Assembly (NCBI GenBank): GCA_902496295.1
Contig: CABVAF010000002.1
Span: forward strand, 1-64,000
Length of the DNA: 64,000 nucleotides
Direction: 5' to 3'
Source: an uncultured Clostridium sp.
GTDB taxonomy: Bacteria > Bacillota > Clostridia > TANB77 > CAG-508
Shown piece by piece: positions 34,329-44,012 of the stretch; the stretch's first letter is position 1; every line of letters begins with the position of its first letter. The position numbers and the translations under genes were made by a program. The notes under the pieces were generated by a model, which saw nothing but the letters and a program-made list of their open reading frames with translations, made no database searches and had not been told where the DNA came from.

Positions 34329-36185
34329 CTATCCTATTGCATGGAATGGGCAAGACCTTATACATGTTGTGCATTTTATACACTTATCTTGATTTATATG
34401 TCTCTTATCTCTTCCTTCTCCTTCTATTGCGTTTACAGGGCAGTTTCTTTGGCATAATCCACAACCTTTACACTTATCCTCATCTATTTCTATTCTAGCT
34501 AAAGCTTTACACTCCATTGCTTTACATTCTTTTTCTATTGCATGTTGCCTAAATTCTTCTCTAAAATATTTTAGTGTACTAATTACTGGATTTGGTGCGC
34601 TTTGCCCTAAACCACAAATACTAGATTTTTGTATATTTACTGCAAGTTTTTCCAATCTATATATGTCATATTCATTACCTTCACCATTGCATAGTTTTTC
34701 TAAAATTTCTAGCATTCTTTTGGTTCCAATTCTACATGGTGTACATTTGCCACAGCTCTCACTTACTGTAAACTGTAAATAGAATTTAGCTAAACAAACC
34801 ATACATTTTGTATCATCCATTACAATAAGTCCACCAGACCCCATCATTGAGCCTATAGCTTTCAAAGACTCATAATCTATAGGTGTATCTAGATGTTCTT
34901 TAGGAATACAACCACCAGAAGGTCCTCCTGTTTGAGCTGCTTTAAATTCTCTACCATTTGGAATTCCTCCACCTATATCATAAACAATTTCTCTTAGAGT
35001 TGTTCCCATTGGTACCTCAACCAAACCAACATTATTAACATTCCCACCTAAAGCAAACACCTTAGTTCCTTTTGATTTTTCTGTTCCTATTGAAGAATAC
35101 CATTCTGAACCTTTTAATATAATTTGTGCAATATTTGCATATGTTTCAACATTATTTATTAATGTTGGGCATCCCCATAAACCAGACTGAGCTGGATATG
35201 GAGGTTTTACTCTTGGCTGTCCACGCCTTCCTTCTATAGACTCTAAAAGTGCTGTTTCTTCTCCACATACAAATGCACCTGCACCTAGTCTTATTTCTAT
35301 ATCAAAATTAAATCCTGTTCCAAATATATTTTTTCCAAGCATTCCATAATCTCTTGCTTGATTAATTGCTATTTGAAGTCTATTTACTGCAATTGGATAT
35401 TCTGCTCTTACATATATGTATCCCTTTTCTGCACCTATGCTATAACCTGCAATTTCCATTGCCTCTAGCACTGCATGTGGGTCTCCTTCTAGTATACTTC
35501 TATCCATAAATGCACCTGGGTCTCCCTCATCTGCATTACATACAACAAACTTTTTCTCTCCTTTTGCGTCCTTAGTAGATTTCCATTTTTTGCCTGTTGG
35601 AAATCCAGCCCCACCTCTTCCACGAAGTCCAGATTTATCTATTATATCTATCACCTCGTCTTGTGACATTTCTACTAAAACTCTAGCTAATGCTCTGTAT
35701 CCATCAAAAGCTATGTATTCATCTATATCCTCTGGGTTTATTACGCCACAGTTTTTTAAAGCAATTCTTTTTTGCTTTTTGTAAAATGTAAGGTCATCTA
35801 GCCTATTTACCTTTTTTCCATCAATATCTTTGCATAATAATCTTTCTACTACTTTTCCCTCTACTATATGTGATTGTATAATATCTTCACAGTCTTCCGG
35901 TTTTACCATTGCATAAAATGTATCTTCTGGTCTTATTATAACAATTGGTCCTTTTGCACATAATCCAAAACAACCTGTTTTTATAACTCTCACATTTTGT
36001 ATTCCTTTTTCTTCTATTATTCTTTTAAAGTTTTCTAATATTTCTGGCGATTTTGAAGATGTACATCCTGTACCATTACATACTAAAATGTGTTTTTCTC
36101 TAGTATCTGCTTTTGTATTTTTTCTTAAATCTAATTCTATTCTTTTTTCTGCTCTTATTTTATTTAATTCTTCTATAGTCTTCAT
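34329..36185 (-). CDS. hydB: NADH-dependent hydrogenase flavoprotein subunit HydB (NuoF-like)
   Basis: A 618-residue subunit. The N-terminal thioredoxin-like [2Fe-2S] domain has CNGTGC and CFGLCAKGP. The FMN/NADH fold has GLRGRGGAGFPTGKKW, and an SLBB segment follows. The [4Fe-4S] site is SESCGKCTPCRIGT, and the C-terminus is a 2[4Fe-4S] ferredoxin (CKGCGLCQRNCP, CIKCTTCIRSCP). It moves electrons between NADH, ferredoxin and HydA in the bifurcating complex. It precedes hydA by ~25 bases on one transcript. Confidence 0.95.
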   Translation of the reverse strand: MKTIEELNKIRAEKRIELDLRKNTKADTREKHILVCNGTGCTSSKSPEILENFKRIIEEKGIQNVRVIKTGCFGLCAKGPIVIIRPEDTFYAMVKPEDCEDIIQSHIVEGKVVERLLCKDIDGKKVNRLDDLTFYKKQKRIALKNCGVINPEDIDEYIAFDGYRALARVLVEMSQDEVIDIIDKSGLRGRGGAGFPTGKKWKSTKDAKGEKKFVVCNADEGDPGAFMDRSILEGDPHAVLEAMEIAGYSIGAEKGYIYVRAEYPIAVNRLQIAINQARDYGMLGKNIFGTGFNFDIEIRLGAGAFVCGEETALLESIEGRRGQPRVKPPYPAQSGLWGCPTLINNVETYANIAQIILKGSEWYSSIGTEKSKGTKVFALGGNVNNVGLVEVPMGTTLREIVYDIGGGIPNGREFKAAQTGGPSGGCIPKEHLDTPIDYESLKAIGSMMGSGGLIVMDDTKCMVCLAKFYLQFTVSESCGKCTPCRIGTKRMLEILEKLCNGEGNEYDIYRLEKLAVNIQKSSICGLGQSAPNPVISTLKYFREEFRQHAIEKECKAMECKALARIEIDEDKCKGCGLCQRNCPVNAIEGEGRDKRHINQDKCIKCTTCIRSCPFHAIG

Positions 36186-36271
36186 TTAAGACCTCCTTTT
36201 TACAATGCTAAATCAAAGTAATTATATAATTTAGTCCTTTAATAATTCTTTTAACTTAAATTTTTTTCATT

Positions 36272-36751
36272 TTATCCTTCTTTTTCTAATTTATCTAATA
36301 CTTCATCTAATTTTTTTACTGTTGCATGCCCATATACTTCGTTATTTACTGTAAATACTGGCGCTATGCCACATGCACCAACACATCTAGTAGTATCTAT
36401 AGAGAATTTTCCATCTGCACTAGTCTGCCCATCTTCCAATTTTAATCTTTCTTTTAATCTATCAAATATTGCTTGTGAACCTTTTACAAAGCAAGCTGTA
36501 CCAAGACATACAGAAATGTTATATTTGCCCTTTGGCTCTAGCGAAAATCTTGAGTAAAATGTTATTACTCCAAAAATTTCTGCCATAGGAATACCTAAAT
36601 ACTTAGAAATTTCCATTTGCGATTTTTTTGGTATGTATCCAAATTTTACTTGTACATCATTTAATATTGGAATTAGGTTATCTTTTTCAATTTTATAATC
36701 CTCTAATATTTTTCTTGTTTCTTCTACTATTTTTTCATCTACACAACTCAT
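36272..36751 (-). CDS. hydC: Hydrogenase subunit HydC (NuoE-like)
   Basis: A 159-residue thioredoxin-like [2Fe-2S] protein. An N-terminal helical part (YKIEKDNLIPILNDVQVKFG) precedes Cys ligands in CLGTACFVKG and TRCVGACGIAP. It is the first gene of the hydC-hydB-hydA operon; an ~85-base gap precedes hydB. It shuttles electrons in the NADH/ferredoxin-coupled hydrogenase. Confidence 0.94.
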   Translation of the reverse strand: MSCVDEKIVEETRKILEDYKIEKDNLIPILNDVQVKFGYIPKKSQMEISKYLGIPMAEIFGVITFYSRFSLEPKGKYNISVCLGTACFVKGSQAIFDRLKERLKLEDGQTSADGKFSIDTTRCVGACGIAPVFTVNNEVYGHATVKKLDEVLDKLEKEG

Positions 36752-36820
36752 ATATATTATTTATGATGTATCTACTTAAATTAATAAATAAATACATCAT
36801 ATCTCCTTTCTTTACTTATA

Positions 36821-37864
36821 CTATTCTATTACTATATCCGCATCATCTGGACACATTTGTATAAATGTATTTCCATCATTTACTTTTATTTCATTTCCTT
36901 CTAAGTCTTTGTATACTGTTTTTGAAGTAACAGATTCCTTTTCGCATGTTATAGGAATAACTTTTCCATTTGTTATATAATATCCTTCTAAAGTTCCTAT
37001 ATTATCTATTGTTTGTCTATCTTTATCTGAGCCATCATTTAATGTACTATTTCCTACTTTTGCAATTATTATATTTTTTACAGTAACAGCTTCTTTTGTA
37101 TCCCAATCAACTTGTTTTACATCTCTTGAATATCTAATATAGTTTTTATTTTCTGCATCGTATTTATAGCTTACTGTATTATATTGAGAATATGGAATAG
37201 TTATGTCTTCTGCATTTTGACCATTTTCTAAATTCACTTCATCTACCACATAATTTAAAACGCTGTCTTCATCTGATGTTGTTCTATAGCCTTTTACTTT
37301 AGCTATTTCTAATATACTTTTTGTGCTTGTTACAACATTATGTGGAGCATATCTATCGTCTGTTCTCCAGAAATAATCTTCACTTTCATTTATTCCATTT
37401 ATATCTGGAACAAAATATTTATCTATTGCATCTTCTGCTTGAGGACTTTCTCCAAAGTGAACATAAATTGCATCATTTTCTAGAGCATAATCTACAAAAT
37501 AATGTCTTGCACTTCTTATTGGGCCTATTTTATCTAAATTGTCTCCTTTGTATATTGCCATTAATCTAGTTTCACCATATTCTACTATCATCTCATAAAC
37601 TATTTCTGCTTCTGAAAGATTAGCTTGAGGCATTGCATTTTTATGATTATCTATCATTACAGCTATTGGCCTATCTGTTCCAGAAAATGTAACTGGCTTT
37701 TTCTCTTCTTCTTTCTCTGCACTTTGTATATTTTCGTTAGAAGTAGTTTCTGCTTTTTCTCCTTGCAGATATTTCATTGCTAAAAGAGCTCCTGCTGCAA
37801 TTATCAAAACTATTAAAATTCCTATTAATACTTTTAGTCCACCTTTTTGATCTTTTAACTTCAT
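36821..37864 (-). CDS. DUF3048 (YerB-like) membrane-anchored protein
   Basis: A 347-residue extracytoplasmic protein with one N-terminal membrane segment (VLIGILIVLIIAAGALLAMK). The DUF3048 signature is RPIAVMIDNHKNAMPQANLS, then YEMIVEYGETRLMAIYKG and IGPIRSARHYFVDYA. B. subtilis YerB is an uncharacterised lipoprotein of this family; here a plain anchor replaces the lipobox. Function unknown. Confidence 0.85.
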   Translation of the reverse strand: MKLKDQKGGLKVLIGILIVLIIAAGALLAMKYLQGEKAETTSNENIQSAEKEEEKKPVTFSGTDRPIAVMIDNHKNAMPQANLSEAEIVYEMIVEYGETRLMAIYKGDNLDKIGPIRSARHYFVDYALENDAIYVHFGESPQAEDAIDKYFVPDINGINESEDYFWRTDDRYAPHNVVTSTKSILEIAKVKGYRTTSDEDSVLNYVVDEVNLENGQNAEDITIPYSQYNTVSYKYDAENKNYIRYSRDVKQVDWDTKEAVTVKNIIIAKVGNSTLNDGSDKDRQTIDNIGTLEGYYITNGKVIPITCEKESVTSKTVYKDLEGNEIKVNDGNTFIQMCPDDADIVIE

Positions 37865-37956
37865 ACTTACTTACCGTATAATAAAATTATTATACATTCT
37901 CCTGTTTAAAGTATTTAGGTTTTTAATAAGGCACTACCTATAAACCATATATTTTA

Positions 37957-38751
37957 TTAACTTATAAATAATTTAGCCATTCCATATAAAATTAGTACTA
38001 AAATAGTTCCTAAACATGCACTAAAAATTACTTCTGAAAGCTTATGTTCTTTTGCTTGAATTCTACTTTCTGCAATTAATATTGCCATTACCAAAGATAA
38101 AATTAATATTACTGGATTTCTCGTAGATATCCATATAATTGTGTTTGCTGCAAAAGCAATTGTTGCATGACCACTTGGAATAAATTTTTCATTAAATATC
38201 TTATGCTTGTTCGTTTTAGAAAATGCTATTAAAGCTAAAGCTGCTATAATTACTATAATTATTACAGAAAAAGCCAAATGTTGTGGTGATGTAGCTATAT
38301 TTTGTAAAAATGCAATTCCCATTTCGCTTATTTTATCAAAAAATAAGAAATATGCTACTATTACTGCATTTATAGTTGTTACAACAACGCCTCCAGCAGC
38401 TACATCTTTTGCTATTTTAGCTTTTGGGTGATACACCTCTGTACATAAATCTACTACTGTTTCTATAGCTGTATTAGTCATTTCTGCAAATAAAATTAAT
38501 ATTATGGTAAATAAAAAGCATAAGAACTCTGCTTTAGACAAATTGAAAAATAAACTAATAACAACAACTACTACAGCAATAATAAGTTGTTTCTTAATGT
38601 TGCTTTGCGTAGTTGTTGCATATATAATACCATTTATAGCGTTTTTCCACGCATCTATAAATCCACTATTTTTTATTCTTTTATCAGAGTTATTTTTTGT
38701 TTCTTTTGAGTTTTTCTTAGTTTCTTTTTCCCCATTATTGTCCTTTTTCAT
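37957..38751 (-). CDS. Diacylglycerol/undecaprenol kinase fused to a PAP2 phosphatase
   Basis: A 264-residue integral membrane protein with two enzymes. Residues ~28-140 are DgkA-like (WKNAINGIIYATTTQSNIKK, AEMTNTAIETVVDLC, AKDVAAGGVVV), which phosphorylates lipid alcohols. Residues ~160-262 are a PAP2 phosphatase (FIPSGHATIAFAANT, ESRIQAKEHKLSEV), which removes lipid phosphates. Fused kinase and phosphatase suggest control of the undecaprenyl phosphate pool. Sits next to ybeY, as dgkA does in other Firmicutes. Confidence 0.9.
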   Translation of the reverse strand: MKKDNNGEKETKKNSKETKNNSDKRIKNSGFIDAWKNAINGIIYATTTQSNIKKQLIIAVVVVVISLFFNLSKAEFLCFLFTIILILFAEMTNTAIETVVDLCTEVYHPKAKIAKDVAAGGVVVTTINAVIVAYFLFFDKISEMGIAFLQNIATSPQHLAFSVIIIVIIAALALIAFSKTNKHKIFNEKFIPSGHATIAFAANTIIWISTRNPVILILSLVMAILIAESRIQAKEHKLSEVIFSACLGTILVLILYGMAKLFIS

Positions 38752-38768
38752 AACAATTTATCATTCCT

Positions 38769-39263
38769 TTATTTTCTAACTATATCTAAACTTTCTAAAA
38801 CTTTTTCCTCTTTTTCTCTCATAGCTTTTTTATCTTCATCATTCATATGGTCATAACCCATTAAATGATAGAACCCATGAACCACCATGTATGCAAGTTC
38901 TCTTTCTACGCTGTGACCATATTCTTTTGCTTGCTCTTCTACTCTCTTAATAGAAATTATAATATCTCCCAAAACATCTTGTGGCATATCTTTATCTACA
39001 GGCTCATTATTTTTTCTAAGCATATCTATGTCTTTTTTTTCAAAAATAGGGAAAGATAGCACATCTGTTTCTTTGTCTATTTTTCTAAACTGACTATTTA
39101 TTTCTCTAATTTCTTCTGGAGTCGTTAGTGTAATTGCAACATATACCTTGTCCGAATCCAAATTTTCTATTTCAAAACACTTTTCTACAACTCTATCTAT
39201 TAAATCTTCATGGCTATCTTTTTCTTCTACTCCCTTAAGAATTATCTCTGACGTAGCTTTCAT
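38769..39263 (-). CDS. ybeY: Endoribonuclease YbeY
   Basis: A 164-residue rRNA-maturation nuclease with the metal-binding HGFYHLMGYDH signature and a preceding DVLSFPIFE and DVLGDIIIS. It acts in 16S rRNA 3'-end processing and ribosome quality control. Conserved ybeY-dgkA order. It starts 8 bases after the stop of the unknown upstream gene. Confidence 0.95.
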   Translation of the reverse strand: MKATSEIILKGVEEKDSHEDLIDRVVEKCFEIENLDSDKVYVAITLTTPEEIREINSQFRKIDKETDVLSFPIFEKKDIDMLRKNNEPVDKDMPQDVLGDIIISIKRVEEQAKEYGHSVERELAYMVVHGFYHLMGYDHMNDEDKKAMREKEEKVLESLDIVRK

Positions 39264-39271
39264 AATTCCCC

Positions 39272-40495
39272 CTATTTATTAACAACATCTTTTAGTTTTT
39301 TGTCCGCTTTTATATAGTAACCATATGACATACAACCATTTTTTAGTCTTCTCATTGCACCTAATTCCACAAGTTTGTCTTTATAGAATTTTATAATTTT
39401 ATAGTAGCGGTTTTCATTTTGGTATACTTTATTTAAATCTGCTTTTAAGAATAAAATTTGTTTTTGTTTTAAGTATTCTTCTTTATTTATGATGCTTAAT
39501 TTTTCTACTTCTCTATATTTTTTAGAAAATTCTTTATATTCTTCTCTTTGCTCTGGCTTGTCCCAATAAATTTTTGTAAGTAATACTCTTAGGTTATATT
39601 CATCTATTATATTAATTAATAGTGAATATGCTTTTTCTTTCTTTCTTAAAATTTTTGTATCTACTATTAAGTTTCTAGCATCTTTTAATAGTTTTATATA
39701 GCAACGTTCTGCAACAACTAATGGCAAACTATGTGTAAATAATTTTCTACTAATTCCTATTAAAATTAAATTTTTCTCTATTACATCGTTTTGATCAAGC
39801 TTTCCTATTGTAAACTTGTCAAAGTTATTATACTCTTCTACAACTTCTTTGTACTTTTCTTCATTTTCTTGCATTTTTATTGGTAAAATATTTTCTACAT
39901 AATCTGCCAATGTATTAAATATTTTATTATAAACTGTATCTCTGTCTCCTGCTGTTAAATTATCTGATAATTTTATAGAATAATGTTTTAAAAGTCCTTT
40001 ATATAAAGTCTCCATTTCACTTCCATAGAAGTTTCTGTATCTTTCTACTGCTTGAGGTTTTCCATGAGACTCTATGTTATCATAATCTAATCCTAATAAA
40101 TATATTTGTTTTCTATATTTAAACTCTGTATAGTCATTATCTTTTAACTGGATTATATTATAGTAATTTGATAACGCATTTTTTTCAAAGTCACTTGCAG
40201 TATCTGTTTTTACTTTCTTATAAATTGAATCCATTATATATTTATCTATAGCTTCTAAATACAAAGCATACATGTCTTCATATTTTTTATCTAGCATTTC
40301 TTTTTTCTCTTCGTCTTCTATTCCTGCATTTTTCTTTACTTCTTCGTATGCTTTTAAAATGTTAGTTCTTTTTATTGATATTAGGAAACCATTAATTCCT
40401 ATTTTTGTTGGTATTAACATTTTTGTTAAACCATTAGCTATTTTGTTAAAAAATGTTCTTTCTGAATTGTATACTCTTAAACTTCTTTCTTCCAT
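39272..40495 (-). CDS. Large helical protein of unknown function
   Basis: A 407-residue protein, almost entirely charged helices, with no signal peptide or membrane segment. Sample stretches: NKIANGLTKMLIPTKIGING near the N-terminus and MRRLKNGCMSYGYYIKADKK at the C-terminus. The start is the ATG at 40495, after AGGGAGAG, not the upstream ATG that overlaps that site. It sits exactly where phoH/HD-domain genes usually lie between yqfD and ybeY. No family recognised. Confidence 0.7.
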   Translation of the reverse strand: MEERSLRVYNSERTFFNKIANGLTKMLIPTKIGINGFLISIKRTNILKAYEEVKKNAGIEDEEKKEMLDKKYEDMYALYLEAIDKYIMDSIYKKVKTDTASDFEKNALSNYYNIIQLKDNDYTEFKYRKQIYLLGLDYDNIESHGKPQAVERYRNFYGSEMETLYKGLLKHYSIKLSDNLTAGDRDTVYNKIFNTLADYVENILPIKMQENEEKYKEVVEEYNNFDKFTIGKLDQNDVIEKNLILIGISRKLFTHSLPLVVAERCYIKLLKDARNLIVDTKILRKKEKAYSLLINIIDEYNLRVLLTKIYWDKPEQREEYKEFSKKYREVEKLSIINKEEYLKQKQILFLKADLNKVYQNENRYYKIIKFYKDKLVELGAMRRLKNGCMSYGYYIKADKKLKDVVNK

Positions 40496-40509
40496 ATGCA
40501 CTCTCCCTT

Positions 40510-41694
40510 TCAAAATACTATCTTTTCTTTTGTCCCTATATTTTCTTTCACTTCATAAATAACCTCTACTTCAACAAATTCCGCATTTTCCTTTACATTA
40601 ATTTGTTCATCAGTTATGTTGTTAGTATTTTCTACTTGCGCATTTAATTTATCTTTTGCCCTTTCAATACCAATTGTTTTAGCCTCTTCTGTAGTATGTG
40701 TTATTTCTATGTTTTGATATTCTTTATAAGTAGTTTTTACTATCCCTATTGGTAAATAAAAATTAGAAAATAACTTCAATTTTTTTGTCTCTTCTATTGT
40801 ATCATAATTTTCAAATTTTGAAAGCCTTTTATTAAAATTTATTATAAAATTATTTATATTTACGGAATATTTATTTTCAGTCTCTCCTGTTTCTTCTTTT
40901 TTAGTCTCTTTTAAATATACTTTTTCCTTTTGCGTATACCAAACTTTTGCCTCAACTTGCCCATTTGAGTGCACATATCGGGTTCCTGTGTATTTTCCCT
41001 CTAGCCATCCACCTACTAACACTGTTCCTTTTTTTACTAAATCGCCTTCTTTTACTAGGGGTGTACCATTTTGTGCCATTATTTTCGTAACAACCCCGTC
41101 CTTTGTTGCAACAATATTACAATATTCATCTTCATCAATAATTTCTGGTTTTTCCTCGGCTTCTACCACTTTAACAATTGCATTAGTTCCTTTAACCTCA
41201 ATTCCAACCCAAGCAATATCATCTCTATCTAATCTTATTTTATTTATAATTTCTTTTGTTTCTAAAGTCGGTTTAAACTTCCCTATAGATAGCCCTTCCT
41301 TATTTAAAGTCTGCATTAATTCATCCTTATTTATTTTGTCTGTTCCTTCTATTTCAATATTCCATACAAAGTTTGATAATACTATTACTAAAACTGCGAT
41401 TAATAATATTAGTAAAGCAAAAACTTTTCTTTTTTTATATTTATTAAAAATAAAAGGCATGCCTTTCTTTTTTTCTATCTTAATTCTACATTTTGTTTTT
41501 CTTAATATCTTTCTTATCTTTTTAAAATCTGACACTCCTATATTACATGTCATTATAGTAGACTTTTTTCTTTTAATATTCCATAAAAATATGTTACTTT
41601 TCAAGCAACTATTTATAAATTTTTCTATAAAATAGCCTTCTACTTTTATTTCTAAATATCCCAAAATATAAGCAAGTAATACTCTAAAATGCAA
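40510..41694 (-). CDS. yqfD: Sporulation protein YqfD
   Basis: A 394-residue protein with one membrane segment at ~94-113 (FALLILLIAVLVIVLSNFVW) and a large extracytoplasmic part with a SpoIVFA-like circularly shaped beta region (NGTPLVKEGDLVKKGTVLVG). In B. subtilis yqfD is SigmaE-controlled and needed for efficient sporulation. The start is TTG at 41694, seven bases after GGGAGG. It follows yqfC directly, as expected. Confidence 0.88.
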   Translation of the reverse strand: MHFRVLLAYILGYLEIKVEGYFIEKFINSCLKSNIFLWNIKRKKSTIMTCNIGVSDFKKIRKILRKTKCRIKIEKKKGMPFIFNKYKKRKVFALLILLIAVLVIVLSNFVWNIEIEGTDKINKDELMQTLNKEGLSIGKFKPTLETKEIINKIRLDRDDIAWVGIEVKGTNAIVKVVEAEEKPEIIDEDEYCNIVATKDGVVTKIMAQNGTPLVKEGDLVKKGTVLVGGWLEGKYTGTRYVHSNGQVEAKVWYTQKEKVYLKETKKEETGETENKYSVNINNFIINFNKRLSKFENYDTIEETKKLKLFSNFYLPIGIVKTTYKEYQNIEITHTTEEAKTIGIERAKDKLNAQVENTNNITDEQINVKENAEFVEVEVIYEVKENIGTKEKIVF

Positions 41695-41696
41695 AG

Positions 41697-41996
41697 TTAT
41701 TCCTCCCTATTTTCTATTGTACTTTCAAAGTCTATACTCTCAATTTTTCCTTCTATTAATAAATCTTCATTTGTCATTTCATTAAGTTGCATATTAAATC
41801 CATTTATATTTATTATACCTATATATGTACTTAATCTAATGTAAAATTCTTGATACTCTAAAATAGACTTGTAATTTTCTATTAAACATTTATTAAATGC
41901 AACTATAGTTATTTTAGGCTCATTAGAAATTAGTTCATCAGGTATTTCTAACAATTTATCTAATTTACTTACTCCTTTTTTCCTGTTTCTTTTCAT
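41697..41996 (-). CDS. yqfC: Sporulation protein YqfC
   Basis: A 99-residue YqfC/YabP-family protein (KLLEIPDELISNEPKITIVA, then RLSTYIGIININGFNMQL). SigmaE-regulated in spore formers. The start at 41996 is chosen because AAGGAG lies 6 bases upstream; an earlier in-frame start has no site. It directly precedes yqfD by 2 bases. Confidence 0.88.
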   Translation of the reverse strand: MKRNRKKGVSKLDKLLEIPDELISNEPKITIVAFNKCLIENYKSILEYQEFYIRLSTYIGIININGFNMQLNEMTNEDLLIEGKIESIDFESTIENREE

Positions 41997-42042
41997 TATA
42001 TACTCCTTAAAATTCGTGTTATATTTTTTAATATAATATTTA

Positions 42043-42855
42043 TTATTGCTCAAACTCATCTAAACTTTTAAATTCATATCCCATATTTTTTATTTCTTTT
42101 ATACAATAATCTAAAATATTACTATTGTCTTTAGATGTTGAATGAAGCAATATTATTTCTCCATTATGAACATTATCTAATATCTTTTTCTTACCATATT
42201 CTTCTCTCCCTTGCTTATCTTCGTCCCAATCATCATATGCAAATGACCACATTACAGTTTTATAACCCAAACTATTGGTATAGTCTATAGTTCTTTCACT
42301 ATATTCACCTTTTGGAGGTCTAATATATTTCATTTCATATCCAAACTTTTCATATACTGCTGTATGTAAATCCATAACCTCTTTTTTTATAGTATTGTTA
42401 TCTATATCAGGCATACTTTTGTGATTTACCGTATGATTTCCAACAATGTGTCCCTCATCTATCATTCTTTTTACTAAATCTGGTTGAGTATTTAAATAAT
42501 GTCCTGTAATAAAAAATGTAGCTTTCACATCATTTTGTTTTAAAACCTCTAAAATTTTTTCTGTATATCCTGCTTCATAGCCTCCATCAAACGTTAAATA
42601 GACATATGGCTTTTCCTTATTTCCCATTGCTATTCCATTATATTTATCTATTATTGTTTTATTTTTAGCTCCTAAATCTGGTTGTTCATGATTATCATTT
42701 CTTTTTATTCCCCAACCTATTTTCTCATTACTAAGCGAAGAACTCGCACTTGTTTCAATAGATTTCATTTTATTTTCATTAGCAACTGCAAATGTAAAAA
42801 TAAATATAAAACATGTAGCAAACATTATAAAAAGTCTTATGTTTTTTTGTTTCAT
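42043..42855 (-). CDS. Polysaccharide deacetylase, PdaA-like
   Basis: A 270-residue secreted or membrane-anchored NodB-domain deacetylase. N-terminal signal (LFIMFATCFIFIFTFAVA). Catalytic motifs: TFDGGYEAGYT (Asp base and metal Asp), GNHTVNHKSMPD (metal His residues) and RPPKGEYSERT. PdaA-type enzymes make muramic delta-lactam in spore cortex, which fits the adjacent yqfC-yqfD. GGGAGG precedes the ATG. Confidence 0.88.
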   Translation of the reverse strand: MKQKNIRLFIMFATCFIFIFTFAVANENKMKSIETSASSSLSNEKIGWGIKRNDNHEQPDLGAKNKTIIDKYNGIAMGNKEKPYVYLTFDGGYEAGYTEKILEVLKQNDVKATFFITGHYLNTQPDLVKRMIDEGHIVGNHTVNHKSMPDIDNNTIKKEVMDLHTAVYEKFGYEMKYIRPPKGEYSERTIDYTNSLGYKTVMWSFAYDDWDEDKQGREEYGKKKILDNVHNGEIILLHSTSKDNSNILDYCIKEIKNMGYEFKSLDEFEQ

Positions 42856-43131
42856 TATGACCTCCCAAATTTAACTTTTTGTTTTATTCAATTTTATGAT
42901 ATACTAAGTAAAAAAATTACCAATATTTTTTTATTAGTAATTTTACCATTTGTAAATTTTTACCTTATAGTTTATGCTTTTTATATCATATTTAAAAATA
43001 GTTAAAGTAAAAGATTTTGTCTTAAAATTACAAGTATTTTACTTTTTTTAATTTTTTTCTTTTTATTTTTTCTTTATTTTTCAATAGTTGGCACGTTTCG
43101 ACATTTTTTTGTATTTATTTTGTTAATTTTC
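42856..43131. other. Intergenic stretch without a gene
   Basis: Extremely AT-rich space between the deacetylase and agrA. A weak AAAGTAAAA / TTTTACTTT repeat followed by T-runs (~43003-43075) could end rightward transcripts. No ORF, RNA gene or clear repeat is seen. Confidence 0.4.
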
Positions 43132-43160
43132 TTGACAAGTTTTGAATTTTAGATTATAGT
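43132..43160 (+). promoter_or_regulatory. Promoter of agrA-agrC
   Basis: TTGACA (43132-43137), 17-base spacer, TATAGT (43155-43160), leaving a ~100-base leader before agrA. Confidence 0.75.
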
Positions 43161-43265
43161 TAAATAGTTACTGGATATTATTGGAAATTATTTTTCATTA
43201 ATTTCATGTATATTTTTTTGTGCCTATTATTATATTTTTTGTTATATTAAACGGAGGTTAAATAT

Positions 43266-44012
43266 ATGTTGAATTTTGTTTTATGCGATGACAATTCTAT
43301 CATCTTAGAAAGACTAAGCAGAATTTTAGAATCTATTTTCATAAAACATGATATTGAAGCTTGTATTTCATATAAAACAACTGATGCTAAAGATTTAATA
43401 AAATATTTAGATGAAAACTCTGCCAATGTCCTTATTCTTGATATTGACCTAAAGTCTGATATATCTGGATTAGATATTGCAGAACAAATTAGAAGAAGAG
43501 ACAAAAATATTTATCTTATATTTTCTACAGCACATTTAGAATATGGCTTAGTAGCATATAAATATAAGACTTTTGATTATTTACCTAAACCTATAACACC
43601 TGAAAGACTAGAAGATACTATTTTAAGATTAATAGAAGATATTCATGGTAATAGCAACACTTATATAAGATTAGATAACAATAAAACCATTATAAAACAA
43701 GACACCATACAATATATAAAAAAAGAAGGTATGAAAATTATTTTTCATACAGACACAAGAGATTACAATACATATAGTTCTTTTCTTAAAGTATCAACAA
43801 ATTTACCTAAGAATTTTGTACGTTGCCACAAGTCTTACATTGTTAATACAGATAAAATAACAAATATTGATATAAAAACAAATACTATTTATCTTAATAA
43901 TAGTCAAGATAATAAATGTTATATAGGTCCAAAATATAAAAACAATTTTATGGAGGTTTTCAAAAATGAATATTTTTCAAACAATATGGAATACAATAAG
44001 CACACCAAATGA
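43266..44012 (+). CDS. agrA: AgrA-type response regulator (LytTR)
   Basis: A 248-residue regulator. The receiver domain (1-~120) has CDDN, the phosphorylated Asp in VLILDIDLK, the Thr-like switch residue in IFSTAH and the Lys in YLPKP. The C-terminal LytTR DNA-binding domain (~150-245) has IRLDNNKTIIKQDTIQYIKK and FVRCHKSYIVN. ACGGAGG precedes the ATG. It overlaps agrC and probably controls the convergent agrBD genes in response to their peptide. Confidence 0.9.
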   Translation: MLNFVLCDDNSIILERLSRILESIFIKHDIEACISYKTTDAKDLIKYLDENSANVLILDIDLKSDISGLDIAEQIRRRDKNIYLIFSTAHLEYGLVAYKYKTFDYLPKPITPERLEDTILRLIEDIHGNSNTYIRLDNNKTIIKQDTIQYIKKEGMKIIFHTDTRDYNTYSSFLKVSTNLPKNFVRCHKSYIVNTDKITNIDIKTNTIYLNNSQDNKCYIGPKYKNNFMEVFKNEYFSNNMEYNKHTK

